Assembly (NCBI RefSeq): GCF_000764305.2
Contig: NW_025937457.1
Coordinates: 48,456 to 112,455 of the forward strand
Origin: Hyalella azteca
Lineage: Eukaryota > Arthropoda > Malacostraca > Amphipoda > Hyalellidae
Direction of reading: 5' to 3'
DNA length: 64,000 bases
Below the pieces are notes generated by a model, which worked only from the letters and a program-made list of their open reading frames with translations, had not been told where the DNA came from and did not search any database. A program made the position numbers and the translations under genes. Of the stretch, positions 41,901-55,800 are shown piece after piece (the first letter of the stretch is position 1; the number at the start of each line of letters is the position of its first letter).

Positions 41901-44900
41901 CTGCAAGTCTTTTTATTTTCATCGTGCGAAGGTCTCACTTGTGCAATGCTGCGTTCAGGTGAAGTGCTGAGACTATTTGAATGCAGTCAATTCCTGAAAG
42001 GGTATATGGTAGAGACGCCGCTACATGTCTGTGTAATACATAAGTTTAATAGTGTAATATGTAGCATGATAGCTTTACCGCAATTTCATCATTTCAAATA
42101 CATACTAACAGTTGATCACTCGCAACATAAGTTCACAATAATAAAGGGCTCAGTGTAAATTTTTGTGATAAATTGAGTTGCTAACATTTCACTTTAATTC
42201 AAGCGTAATAATGGCATGAGTATCTTGAATCGAAGGAAGGTTGTCGCAGTTCTAGGCCAAACCCACTAGCGCACTGCTTTCTACCTCCAGGCCTACCCCC
42301 CTTATCAAATTCAAAATGTACAATTATTGTATGCCACGAATGCCATTTAGTAGCAGCTGTTATACTGATCCAATCGGGTTTACATTTATACAAAAATATC
42401 GCTGCCTTGTGTGCACCTGAAAATTTCTAATGCAGGAAAAATGCCTAAGAAATTCGCGATATTGTCAGTGAAGACGGAGTGTATGTCCAGCACCACCATC
42501 AGTTCCGGCCCTTTTTTATTTGAAACTGGATGTATTTTCTTGGCGTTATATCAATGAAAAATTTTAAAATATTTTCGAATTAAGTATTTCTTTTACCGTA
42601 AAAGCTTACTTTCTAAGAAATTTTGCTCTAATATTTGTTTCCAATATTTCCATTTTTAGAGTACCTAATGATTTTTGAAATAAAATGAGGACGCATCATT
42701 CAGCAGCTGCATTATAAATATACAAGAGCATTTCGTTCAGCAGGTCTATAAAATGTTTTGAAGCATTTCATTCAACTGGTACATTAAATATTTTAAAGCT
42801 TTGCATGCAGCAAGTGCATTTCATTGTACTTTTCAAGGCGCGTGCAAGCCTTACGACTTAAATCCTTCACGTGGAGGCAACTCGCCTCACCCCAAGGCTT
42901 CTGCTTGAGTAGAGTAAGTTGAAAAATATCGTAAGAAGCGACGAATTTGCAAAATATTTGAGTCCTCCCTAAGGCACGTAAAACGCTCAAGAGTTTCAAC
43001 AAAGGCATAAAACGATGATCAAATTTTGCGAGTCTTTCAAATTTCGCGAGTCTTCAAACCTAATGATCTTTAAAAAATGGCTCGAGAGCCAATGAAATTA
43101 TTCAGGGGAATGATTTTTGGGCATTGAAGTATGCGATATGTGTTGCATCAAAAGATTTACTATGAACGTCACAGCCCAGTTTTCCTCCCTGAATCCAGTT
43201 GTTGCGGTGGAGATCTCCGCCACGTATTAAGGAGAGGGCTACTGATCCTATCGACCCTCTCCTTCAAGAGACCACAACACCGGAATAAATGTGACATAAT
43301 AGTAACTTGGGTAAATTTGCTTATGATAAAATTTATCTATTTACGTAACATATCTATATGCCATCTTACTGTAAGCAAAGAATTCTTTCCCAAGAGCTAG
43401 GTACCGTGATCTTGTTTATAAATTTATGACCAGCTCCAGAAGATTATTTGGCGATACAAATTTGAAGAGCGTTTAGAAAGACCCAGAGAGCATTGCACCG
43501 AAATCGTTATGCCACCCTCCCTATATATCTATCGTCCGTAATCCACACGTAGCCCAAAAACTTAGTTGCGACGAAAGATTTTCACGACGTCCGGAGAAAC
43601 TGCAAAATGAAGGACATCAAAATCGGAGAGGTCTCCACAAGCGCACTTATGACAAAAGTAGTACGTGGCCTATCACTGATCGTGTGTGTATAAAGACTGG
43701 CGGATCTTCACGACAGGAGGTCGACAAAAATTTCTGCTGTGTTCAGCTGCGGGCTGGAATGCTTAATTTGCCAAGATGAAAAAGTGAAAAAGTGGGTTGA
43801 GAACCAATTTGGCAATACATGACATAACGACAGATTTGCAGCGTATAGCAGGTTTGAAGGGATTTGTTGACTTTGAAGGTGAAGTTTAATTGAATTGGAG
43901 CCCCGAGAAAGATTACGCATGAAATATATAAATACTCAAATGAAGCTGGCCGTAAATGTAAACTCTCAATGAATGATGTTAAAATTTCGTGAGTCTCTTC
44001 TTAGGCACGAAATGTGGCACAAAATTCCTAGGATAGCATAGCAATGAAAAAATGTAAAAAATTATTTAACGTGCATGTTCTCCGCATAAAAAGGTTAACA
44101 CCAGAATCAATTACATCCATACTAGTTGAAATAAATTGAAACATATCTCAGGGAATTTTTTTTTTAAGTATAAGCTGTTACGTTTACTATGCTTCAGTGA
44201 ACCACCTTCCGAGAAGCTCTCATAGGCAAAAAATTTACTAGAAAATTCATTGGCATGAATGAATTTTACGGTAAATATTGTCACATTCGCCAATACGACT
44301 TTGAACAACAAATGCAGGTCTGCCAAGCATTCCAAATTCCGTGACTGCGGTGCAATTTATTCGGCGTATATCGAAAGTTGTCAATGTATTCAGTCGGGCA
44401 ATGGGTTTAGACCTCCGTGTTGCCTGTGCAAACACTGCGCTCTGCAAGCTCTGCGGCCACCGCTGAAAGCATTCACAGAACTTGCCATAAAAGCGACAAC
44501 TGTTGCTGCAATTTTGAACCTACTTATCAAAGCACTCCATAGTTGTTCCGATTCCTGCTGGTTGACTACAGCTTTGATTTCTCGTAACAGTTTGGGAATG
44601 GTTCTTTAAGGCTCTGTTACGACTGCAAGATTAGAATTTTTCTTGCCTTGAATAAAAAGGAGTAGCGCTTCGGCACGATTGCAGACATGACACTGATCAA
44701 TAAATTAAGCGCGTGAAACAAATGACGATTTACCTGATAATCTTTCAACAAAAATTGCAACAATGCGATTGATTATTTAAAATTATTATAGTTATAGGCT
44801 TCTCTGATCCAATCTAATAGCAGTCTCGTAGCAAGTAAACCTTGCCTACGATATAAGCAGTATATAGACACAGTTTCTTCACAAAAAAACGGGGATATTG

Positions 44901-47409
44901 AATGCACAGAATCGATCAATTCATTGTGTTCTTTATATGTATGAACTCGTTTCCATCTATTCAGACCATATTAATAGTATAAAGAATTGAAAGACTGGTA
45001 TAAATATTGTACCATAGGCAACAAAATTAAAATAACTCGCAAAATTCTGACCGTATTTGCATAAAATTCAGATTATAGCAAAGTAATTGTTAGCCATATA
45101 CTGTGATAGGAATTACTATAAATTATTCGATATTTAGATATTCATTTAAACGAAAAAACTAAACTTTTGCGCAACTCAATACCACAAAATTTTCACAATT
45201 CTGAGCGCATCTGCATGACGTTCAGAATATAAGCAATTATGTTATTAGCAATACGCCACAATGGGATTTATATTACTGATTACTGCGACAAACATTTTTT
45301 GAGACGAAGAATTTTTCGAGAACAATCAGGCTAGTCTTGATAAAGAAGATGCAGAATTTATAAATAATGACATTAGATTACAATCGAGACGATAATATTA
45401 AAATACATTTAAAAAATGAGTAAAAGCCTTTAATAATTTTTTATTGCTAATAATATCATATAATTTGAATCTCGTGAAGATACGCTTAGATTTTTGAGAA
45501 GTGTGAGCTTTTCAGTTGCTCAAAATTGCATTTTGCGCTTGAGTGCGCTGGCGAGTTCGAGGTCGAGTTCGAAAAAGTATCGGCGAGTTCAATTTGCAGA
45601 TGAACAAAGTTTGCACAGTTCAACACTTCAGTGAGCTCGAGGCTGAAGAATGAAACCAATTTTCCGATAACTTTAAATTGTTCATAAAAATGAAGATGAA
45701 CCATAATTGGATAAATCTACAGCCGGCTCACGACCCGCGGAATACTCTTCTGCTGAAAAATCAATTAGAAAATTTTATAAATAACTATTCATAAACCCAG
45801 ACCATTGTTTTGTCAACAGAAACAATTATTTAATAAATTTGACAGAACATTAATTTTAGCACTTCTTGAGTGTAACATGTCAGAGGTCATAAGATCCTAG
45901 GAACCAGCCCATTACACGGAACATATTCCTGGCTAACAAACCCTGAGGGCAGGCCGGTGAAATAACATCCGCTGAGTCATACTTAGGCTGGAGGCAACAT
46001 TGGCAGCACTAGAGCAGACGACCATCTTTAAGATTTCAAACATACAGAAAACTATTTATTGATCCTTGTAAAACTACAAGGTTGCCCTAGTCCATCTGCA
46101 CGTTTGAAAATGAACAAGAATTGTTTCTGGATTTTTCTAAGAAGATGTATAGTCCAGCAGTGAATTTTACCAGTTATGTGAAGCAAAGGCCCAATTCCTT
46201 GAAGCCATTGCCTAAATTATAAACTGTCGCTGTCTGTTAACATGAGAGCGCCCAGCGCTGCATTTGCATAGCGGCCTCCGTTTGACTGCGTTCGAGGATT
46301 TAATGACGGCTAACTACCATCGCGCAGCTCAATTACCGACACCTGTCAGTCCTGTGATGGTAGGTTTAGTTGTGGAGAGTAACAAGGGCTAATTAGACTT
46401 AAAGTAATGGGAGGATTTAAACAACATATACCATATGTACAGTCCACTTGATCAGCAGAAGTGACCATACAATTTCATAAAATGAAAATGTCTTTAAATT
46501 CACGTTGCTTCGAACACAACTCCATATCCATTGGTAGAATAATAACTTTAAGTAACTTTTGTTTTGTACAAGGCCTAAAAAATTCCAAACATACGCTCTT
46601 TATACGCCAAACATACGCATCTGTTACTTTTTTATACGCTACACTCAAAGTAACAGATGATTGCCTAGTCAGCGTCAATGGCCTGTAATATTTGCATGCT
46701 ATCTGTGATGACTTTGACCGTATGTGTTCTGACCAAATTCCTGTTGGGTGGATTAAAAAGAACCGCCCTGAGAGCCATGGATGCTCTCGCGCATATTGGT
46801 CTGGTCGCTTCGTGCGCAACTTTATAGCCCACCAGAGCATTAGGGGTTTATTGCGTGGCGAAGCGGATATTATTAACCCACTTCACAAGGCATGACGTGG
46901 CTGCTGCACCAGACAATCACAAAAATAACCATCATCATGTTAGCGTAATTGAAGAGAATTGCTTGAAATGAGGGAGGCAGCTTTAGCGTTATTTTAGCGT
47001 CCGCCGTGTCCAGTGGATCAGTTTTACTGCGCTGTTCATGACGGGCTATGGCGCTCTGGCCGTACGTTCAACCGACCACTGACCATCAAATGAAATGCCT
47101 TCCTATTTCCGTTACCCTAAACTGATTTTTCGCTTTAGTGATAGCTTAAATAATTTTCTTCTTTTGTTGACAAGCTTGGTTTTCCGGATGTGTCAATAGG
47201 GAATATTATCTACAACGGTAAGTTTTATTCTCTTTCGCAGTCAGAAAAAAACGTTCATGATTGCATATGATATAAACGATTAAGGCTTAAGATCAAACAT
47301 TCTTTGGCACGGTGAGAATTGAATTCAGCAACGTGAGAAGTTCAGATTTCAATACCAAGAAGAGATGATGTACGATTTCTATTTTCGAAGTGAAGACTAA
47401 ACAAGTGAA
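41901..47409. other. Intergenic, nothing recognised
   Basis: It includes a degenerate 36-38-bp repeat near 42692-42820 (catttcgttcagcagg and relatives). Open frames at 44259-44609 (+) and 46475-46840 (-) exceed 110 codons but show no motif, signal peptide or splice support. Confidence 0.5.
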
Positions 47410-47763
47410 ATTTTTGTAACTTACGGCAGGCGACTAGACTATTGCTTACGTGTACCTGGCAATGACGGCAACGACGGCCTCCCCGATGACATCGTTGGCG
47501 CTCCAAGTATGAACGCGTTCAAGAACAGACTAGATAGAGCTATGGAAAAATACATGTTCAGATTTGAAATGCCTAGCACCATAACTAACCCGGTGGAAGT
47601 CTAGTAGCTATTTCAAACTTTCGTCAGTCGTGAAAGGATCCGGTCAAATGACACGATTTTAGATCTTCTGTGAACAAGGCACGAAACGGAAAAGAACCGG
47701 CGACAGGCCACATCAGGCCTACACTTCAGCGCCGAGATCACTATGTTATGTTATGTTATGTTA
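47410..47763 (+). mobile_element. LINE 3' end: RT C-terminus, hairpin, ATGTT tail
   Basis: The open end of a reading frame reads GRRLDYCLRVPGND, LPDDIVGAPSMNAFKNRLDR and stops TAG at 47602-47604. LP-x-x-IV-AP-S-NAFKNRLD is the usual C-terminal signature of CR1/L2/Jockey-like non-LTR reverse transcriptases. The 3' UTR ends with an AGGCC-acatca-GGCCT hairpin and (TATGT)n at about 47740-47763, typical of LINEs that end in short tandem repeats. The element is 5' truncated: no catalytic RT or endonuclease region is present. Confidence 0.8.
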
Positions 47764-49616
47764 ACAGTGTTGATGCGACCATTCGAATACTTCATTGAGA
47801 CGCGGACATGAGATTTGGCCATCGAGACATTGTGCAGCCTTTTATTTCTTTTATAACCAAAATTATCACAGAATTTTTTTCGTAGGTAAACTTTATTGAA
47901 GGAAACTAAAGTTTCATTCCAAAGAGCACTCGTCCAATTTCAATTCTGAATTTTATATTTCCTCGGCAGGACTGAGGAGCGAGCATGAATAATTATTGCT
48001 GATTGACTTTCGTGTGAATTTTATCTTTGTGAGTGCAAACTTGTCAGAAATGCTGGTGCAAATCTGGGCCAATACTTTCAAAAAAAGTTAAGAGATCGTA
48101 AATTCATCAGCCAATCATTGGCGGCCTTTCAAGCCAAATCCACCAATCATAGACAAGAAAATAGTGCGTAAGTACTTACGTTCACTTAGCGAGTTTTGAA
48201 AGTATGGCCCCTGGATGCTTAGAAAGTATTTTTAAGTAATCAATTTAAACGACGGATCAAAACCCCAATAGAACCAATCAATCCAGCTTGCAGAGCGTCG
48301 CCGATGGAATTCTATTTGCTGTCCGGAGGAAAAGAAATTTCGAGCTGAACAAAAAATAAAACAAATATTCTTGTCACTGTAGTTTTCCGAGTCTGCACCT
48401 CCGATATCGGCTACCGTAAAGCTGCACACTCGAGCTCGTTTGCTGTCTATCTCCGGCACGAAGGTTCGTTCAGAGCCCTTAACTCTACATTAGAGTTGAT
48501 GAGAAGAACTTCTTTACACATGAGTAGCGTACCTTATTTTCTCATGGAGATAGTGGAAGAAGAAATAAGCTCGACTTCCAGCGTTTGAGAACGGATGAAA
48601 TTCTGGTGAACTCAATTCGAGATGGCTGATTGATGCCGCGCAGTGCGCCAGTGTCTCACGCATTTTTTAAATTGTTCAAATTTCGATAATATAATTTTAT
48701 GTTTTAACTTTTATTGAACATATATGTTGATTATTTTACTTTATTCGTTGTCATTTTTTACATCTTTATGATTAGATATCATAGATACGCGAAAATTACA
48801 TAATATTTCCGCGTATCAGCTTGTGTATTATATATCACGATGAATCACCTTATGATAAATATTGTCATTGATGTGACAGAGAAGGCTACCGAAAAATAGT
48901 TCCGTCCGTGTTTTCGTTCGTGTTCTAATGCTTTTTACTTAGAAGTTTTCATTGTGTTCCGCGCATTTCATCTGTTAAGTTACAGAACATATTGCCTTAC
49001 GGTGCGTATTTTTCACTGTTTTCCATCTTGTCCATGTCTTACGTACAGAAGCTGGTTCGCATCATTTGAGGTTTAATTGTTTTCGCATTACCGCGTAAAC
49101 CAATGCTCATCAATGTATTTTTCTGTTGTTTTTTTTTACTTTCCGTAATATATTAATAATTCTTCGCGTAATACATGTGCTCCTGCATGTGCATAATGGA
49201 ACTGGAAAAGGTCTACCATTCCATGCTAGCTATATAATTAGACAGTTATATTAGTATCATTCCATGCTTGCTGATGGCTTTCCCAAAGGCCAACAACGGG
49301 GAAATTATTTTGCCCAGCAACACTACAGGGTGCAATGTGGCAATATGTATGTCCTAAGGGAAGAACGATATTTGTGTTGACCTAAGAGGCAGCATTACAA
49401 CAACGTGTTACGAAGTAAGCAGCAACACAGCAGCCATCAAGAGTCGCAATAAGGTGCAGCCATATGCTTGTGCCAGGAAATGGCAGCAAAGTATCACCTC
49501 GTGTCTACCAGGTGTTACCCTCACCAACTAATTGCCGAACAGAAGCTCTGCCTGGCAATTGATGAACTCACTTAAGCTGCAGGGTGACTATTTGGTAGTT
49601 ATGGTGCGTCTCAAGC
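47764..49616. other. Intergenic, nothing recognised
   Basis: AT-rich sequence without supported exons, RNA genes or repeats. Confidence 0.5.
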
Positions 49617-50015
49617 TCACTCATGCTGCCATGAGCGTATAATCTCAGGCTGCCACGAGCGTATAATCTCATGCTGACACCAGCGTATAATCTCATGCTG
49701 CCATGAGCGTATAATCTCATGCTGCCACGAGCCTATAATCTCATGCTGCCACGAGCGTATAATCTCATGCTGCCACGAGCGTATAATCTCATGCTGCCAC
49801 GAGCGTATAATCTCATGCTGCCACGAGCGTATAATCTCATGCTGCCATGACCATATAATGACTGCTTGACTATACGGAGACTCATGCTGCCACGAGCGTA
49901 TAATCTCATGCTGCCACGAGCGTATAATCTCATGCTGCCACGAGCGTATAATCTCACGAGCGTATAATCTCATGCTGCCATGACCATATAATGACTGCTT
50001 GACTATACGGAGACC
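49617..50015. repeat. 24-bp minisatellite with repeated interruption
   Basis: About 14 units of cgagcgtataatctcatgct plus gcca. A different segment, ccatataatgactgcttgac plus tatacggaga, interrupts it at 49851 and again at 49984, showing that a longer block of about 133 bp was copied. The minus-strand 152-codon frame is a repeat product. Confidence 0.9.
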
Positions 50016-53000
50016 ACTCGGCAGCTGAGGCGGTGATGTATGTGTTTGGGGCGCAAATACATAAACTCTGAACACGCATTATGGCTCACCGATTGACGCG
50101 TCTAGAAGAAACACACCCATATATACGGGCCATAATAGAACTTTTCTATAGTTGCCCTTCGTTACCGCCATTTTTAATCTAACTTCAATTGAACCAAGAA
50201 CGCAATATGATCTACCATTTTAGAATATTTCTACTGACTGGATTACGATCTTGTAGAGAAATATTAGCCAATTTGCATGACCGCCTGCGACGCAGGAACA
50301 AACTTCAAACCATCCATTGCCCCAAACAAATCCGATATAATAACTGGTGGAGAAATGTTTAGTCTCCAATTAAGAGATGCAATTGTTTGGATTGCATTGT
50401 TGTTAAAATAATTTTGAGCAGGTCAAACAGAAGCGCTAATTGACAATTACCGATGTGAATGAACGGCACACTAAGTCTACGAATTTCGATAACAAATCTA
50501 TTCAGATAACAGTTATGCGGAGGTCAAGAATGTGAATTGAGACTCATACAGTGATGCAATAGCATTTAATTTTGATTTCATAGATGTAAATTTTGAGCTG
50601 ATGTCCTCGAAGAAAAAATTACATCAGAGGTATTTTTATACTGCTTGATCATAAATTTGATAGGTAAAAACTGCGTAGTTAATTATAAGAAAAATTCTTC
50701 AAGCATAATTAAATAATAAAATCCAACTATAGCCTGCTAACCGGATATTGTTCCGGATTGATCGCACCTAAAATTTGATGATCCTGTTATCCCGAATACC
50801 ATAACTTAGAATCCTTTCATTCCAAATCATATCCGCCAAATCACTTCATCCCAAATTCAATTAATAATTTTAAAATTAAGTGCGTTAATTGAAAAAAATA
50901 CTAGTGCCAACACACATTGAGCAAGGAATTCACGTTTGACTCGTAGTTGGACAGTTCCAGGAAACTTATATTTTGTATTTTTACACATGCCAGATTAAGA
51001 ATTTCATTTTAGATTCTTTCAGATCCCCACTCCCAGTTTTACAATTCCTAAGCATTTTTAACCTAACAGAATTTAATATCAATGTAATATAAAGATCGAC
51101 ACGCGTGTTGTGTATATATAACATCTATTTGTGGTGCCGGGCTTTTAACACAGAAACAAATTTTCTCCAATTTTAACAAATCATAAGCTTTCATATAAAA
51201 TATTATCGTTCGATGGCTTTGCTTTGATATATCTGAACTGCCGTTATGAATTAAATTACAATGCATTTCACTGCAAACAGGCTATGTTTATTGAGGGTTA
51301 CAGCGGTAAACTTTTGGACATATTGAACTCATGTTGTGTTACCACAGCCTGAAACTTTATTTCCGTGGGGATAGTGTGCGCTAATCGGGATAAATTGAAT
51401 TAAATTGTATGCTGTCAGATTGTCCTGAATTTGGTATGTCTCTGCGAGATGTTTGTTACGAATGTTTGCGGCGAAATAACTCAGCATGCATCATTACTCG
51501 TTCATTGTAAAAAATTATACCAGTAGATTATTGCGTCATTTGTTCTCTGGTAAATTTTACTATTGCAGTCATGCTGTGCTGGATTTTAATGTGTGAAACT
51601 TTCTCTCAAAACTTACCAGATAATAATACAAGCCATTCGTCCTGTTCGAGTCAACTGATATCCTGCTCCAAGAATCCTGGCTGAAGAGTATCTTCAACTT
51701 CCAATCTTTAAACTTTTCCCTGTCACGGAACTGCGATTGTTGAACTTTACGCACAGAAGCGTCGGCTTCTGTAAAGTCTGCGAACGTCGCGTTGTATGCC
51801 CACAAAGTCCACAATGGCAGGCATTCACGGCCGCGCATAATCTTCCGAGTTTCGGCGGAAAGGATTTTTTTTAACCGCGACAGCGATGTACCTCGATGAC
51901 AGGCACGCAGCTTCACCAGAATTGGCTGTGTCACTCTGCTATGCGAGTAAAAATAATCTAAATTCTTTCCTGAGTTTATAAATCAGAGACTCATGAAAAG
52001 AATGCTGACTATTTTCACCGAATCAATGATGCTATGTTTCTGAATCGTGTTGGCTTTTACTGTAAGTATAAAAAATTAGTATATTTTCGGAATTCCAGTT
52101 TGTATATTTCAAAACTTTCTGCTGTCATGGGTCTTTCATTAGAATAGCCGCCTGTCACTTCTGTGAAATATAGACGAGAAGATATCGTTGCAATTCATTC
52201 AGGAACTAGGCTTATTTTTTTGAAGATAGTGAATGAACTCACATAAATTTCTCCAAAGTTAACGTACATTTTCCCAATTCCTTAATTTCTCATTTGTTCA
52301 CACAATTCCTAAAATTTTACTTAAATGCGAGTACTTCATACAGCTTCCCTAAATATTTCATCCGTTGAGAAACTGAAATTCAACATTTGGTCGTCAGTAT
52401 TTCAGCGCCTGCCGATCAAGAGACACAGTGAACACGCCAGATAAGATTGTGTGTTGGTTCAAGTCTTTTATGGTAGCTTGGATACCACCGTCATATTTCA
52501 TCAGGGTCCCCGAGGCACATGTTTCACCGCAAAGAAAAGTTCAGCTTATACCACAATAGCTCCTTAATTTCGGTTAAAACATTTATATTTTAAATTCGGT
52601 TCAACAGGTTTTTATTTATAACAAAGCTTGTATTACTGCAGAGTTAAATAAAAAATATTTGTCTTCTCTAACTTTTACTAATTTTATGACAACAACGGTT
52701 AAGCGTTGTATATACTGACTAATATTTTTTGGAATATTCTTGATATTAAATATGACTGCTCAGGTACTATCTATCATAAGAACAAATTCATTAAGCTTTT
52801 TCTCTTTCATTGGAAATATCTTATTCTATCTTACTTCAGAGTTGTCATACAAGTAGCCTGCACCTCATAGCATAAGTCTGCCCCCGGTGCGGACTCTGGG
52901 CAGTAATACGCGTCGGCAACGGCACGCGGTTCCTTCTTATCTTAATGAGCTGAAGCTCGCCATCGCCAGCATGCATTAGCAACCGTCTCTTCTGAAGACA

Positions 53001-53204
53001 TCAAAGGAACTTAATTGATAAAAGACTCACGATGAGCTGCAGACGAGCAGCAGAAGTGAACGCCGAATGCCTTGCATCAGAGAGCGCGTCATATATAAAT
53101 ATTATGTCAAAACTGCTCGATATGCGACGTGAAAAATCTGTGAACTGCATGTGGACCAACTTTGTTTGCTATTGCAGCTATATTCTTGAAGATTATAAGA
53201 GTTC
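50016..53204. other. Intergenic, nothing recognised
   Basis: The minus-strand frame at 51569-51934 (121 codons) is the longest and has no recognisable motif. Nothing else is supported. Confidence 0.5.
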
Positions 53205-53490
53205 GTGGGGAATTTAGGAGCTCATGGAGAATATATGGGGGCTCATGCGGAATATAGGAGTTCATGGGGAATATAGGAGTTCACGGGGGATGAGGGAGCT
53301 CATGGGGAACATATGGGAGCACTTATAGACAGTATATGGGAGCTCATGGGGAATATATGGGAGCTCATGGGGTATATAGGACTTCATGGGGGATGAGGGA
53401 GCTCATGGGGGATTTATGAAAGCTCATGTAGATAATATATTGGACCTCATGGGTAATATAGGAGCTCACTACGGGATTGTGGAACTCAAG
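53205..53490. repeat. Degenerate 21-24-bp minisatellite
   Basis: Repeats of ggagctcatggggaatatat with variable spacing and point changes. Confidence 0.8.
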
Positions 53491-53774
53491 GGGCAACAAA
53501 AATTAATGAGCGATTTGAGAGGTTGGATGTTTCCATAGGCTTTCCATTCGAGGGACTATGAATTTTGTGGTTGATATTATGCTGCAAATTTATGTAGTCT
53601 TTTAAACCCCTTGATGGCATAAAATTAATTTATGAATGGTTCATAAAATAACTGGATTAAAGCTAAAAAGAAATTTAACTACTTTTCTTGTCGTTTTCTG
53701 CTTCCTCAGAGCCACTAACTCGGTATAGAAATTAACGCTTTAGGAAGCAGTGCTAAGGCCGTAGCGTATTTTTC

Positions 53775-53940
53775 ACGGAGTAGATTTTAACTCATTCTTC
53801 CAGAAGTAAATTTTAGCACATTTTTCCTAGAGTAAATTTTCTCAGGTTTTCCAAGAATAAAATATTATCACAAATTTTTAATGGAGTAAATCCATCTTAC
53901 TTTTCATAGAGTGAATTTCATCACACTTTTCATGGAGACA
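53775..53940. repeat. Degenerate about 31-bp repeat
   Basis: Five or so diverged units of gagtaaattttatcacattt-type sequence ending in ttcatgga/ttcctaga. Confidence 0.6.
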
Positions 53941-55365
53941 TTTTTCCTTTAGCTGCATAGTCAACTGTAGCTTCATTTTTCATTTGCACCAATCCCGCTG
54001 TGATGGCCCATATTGTCAGAAACGGACTGAAATCACCACAAATTTTTCTCAGGTTAAAAAAAAACACTAGAAAAATACAGCGTAGTAAAAAATTTAGCTT
54101 GATTTGAATAGGAATGAAGCGCACCGTACTAATGTATCACTGTACAGAAGAGGAAACCTGATGTCAACAGAGCTCAGCTGCACTCTGGTTAGGAGGCGCG
54201 GCTAATCTGCATGGAAGTGAGCATTTTTATTGCGTCCACGGCTCACTAACAAAGCATTTTATATAAAGTAAGCGCGTCAGCGAGGCCTGCGCCATAAAAA
54301 AGAGGTACTGCAAAAATGAGCCGTCAAACATCACACGAGACTTTGCAATGCGACATCATGCAAGCGACATGATGTGTGCAAAAATGAACTTGAATATCGT
54401 CGTGCTGTGACATGTTACTGCAGGAAAATCTCAAATTATTTTCCGACACCAGCTTTGTACCGCACAAAAAGGAACATCTGAACAATTTTACGCGTAGCGG
54501 GAGCAGTTGTCGCCAGGCGTTGTTAATAAAGCTATTTGAATTAATGAGATGAAGAAAATCTGTTCGAGCTTTGCGAAAGTGAACGGGTTATTTTTTTAAA
54601 CACCAGTTGAAGTTCAACAGGTGTGCTGTTACATATCGAAAAAAAACGTCCACTCCAATAATATTATATCGATGAGAAGGTAGAGAGCTAACAACATCGC
54701 TGCATTTCAGCAAACAGTTATATATTGAAACATTATGCTGTACAGATATAATGGCTTCTTTCATAGCCCAAAATAGTCACGTATGCTATTTAAAGCGTAC
54801 GCTCACCGATACTAATCAGTCGATTAGGCGTCGCTAATTAATAGCTACGGCAACGCAATAAAGGCAACCCACGCGGCGATGTTCTACGATTTTTTGCACA
54901 TTCATGCGGCGACACCATTATTGAGTCAGCATTCGGTACATCCGTTACAAATTATAAAATTTCTCGATTTCAGATGCAATAAATCGGTATGTGATCCCTA
55001 ATATAACTATTTAAGCATAGTAAGTTAACTGAAAGATGGATTTTTTTTTAATTTTCACACAATATGAAGTTATATGACTTGACAAAATTTAAATTATCTG
55101 TTTAGAATGCCACATTCAGTTGCATTGCAGGACTAGATAACAGCAAATTAATTATTCGAGCACTTACGGGTGAATGATACAACGCCACAAGACTGGACAC
55201 AATAGAGCAAAATAATTATTGGGATGAAGCTTGGAACAAGAATCTATGTATTTTAAAAGTAAGACACACTACATGTTTCTTTTAATCATCGCCCTTCCTG
55301 ACCGTGAACGACAGATCTACAGAGACTTGATTCTCAGCCTCAAACTAGATGTCAGCTAAGGGATA
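53941..55365. other. Intergenic, nothing recognised
   Basis: No supported exon, RNA gene or repeat. Confidence 0.5.
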
Positions 55366-55800
55366 TATTATGGATCCGTCGAGACACGTAACTCCGCTTC
55401 AAGCATTGGTCCAGTTAACGTCAGCTAACGAATCTCAAGGGATTCATTGATGCCGATACTCCACGTAGAGTATCTGACCAGCCAACGTCAGCTAACGAAT
55501 CTCAGGGCATTCAGTGATGCCGATACTCCACATAGGATATCTGACCAGCCAACGTCAGCTAACGAATCTCAGGGGATTCAGTGATGCCGAGACTCCACGT
55601 AGAGTATCTGACCAGCCAACGTCAGCTAACGAATCTCAAGGGATTCAGTGATGCCGATACTCCACGTAGGGTATCTGACCAGCCAACGTCAGCTAACGAA
55701 TCTCAAGAGATCCAGCGAGACCCGATACTCCGCAGGTAATATCGGACCAGACATCGCCTGCTAAGGCACCTTAAAGTAATCAAGCTAGACCTGACATTCC
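55366..55800. repeat. 67-bp minisatellite, about 6 copies
   Basis: gtcagctaacgaatctca starts at 55420, 55487, 55554, 55621 and 55688, an exact period of 67 bp. Edge units are diverged. The sequence flanking both ends (tcacacaatatgaagttat near 55057 and tcatacaatatgaagctat near 55935, each followed by cattgcaggactaga) is also duplicated. Confidence 0.93.

Noticed and set aside
44259..44609. 116-codon plus-strand ORF with clustered cysteines
   Set aside because: The Cys spacing does not match a zinc finger or knottin that I know, and the opposite strand is open over part of it.
46461..46895. Open frames on both strands, considered as a transposase fragment
   Set aside because: No catalytic motif or conserved block could be identified.
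49617..50075. 152-codon minus-strand ORF (EIIRSWQH repeats)
   Set aside because: Product of the 24-bp minisatellite.
51569..51934. 121-codon minus-strand ORF
   Set aside because: No recognisable motif or splice context, no signal or membrane segment.
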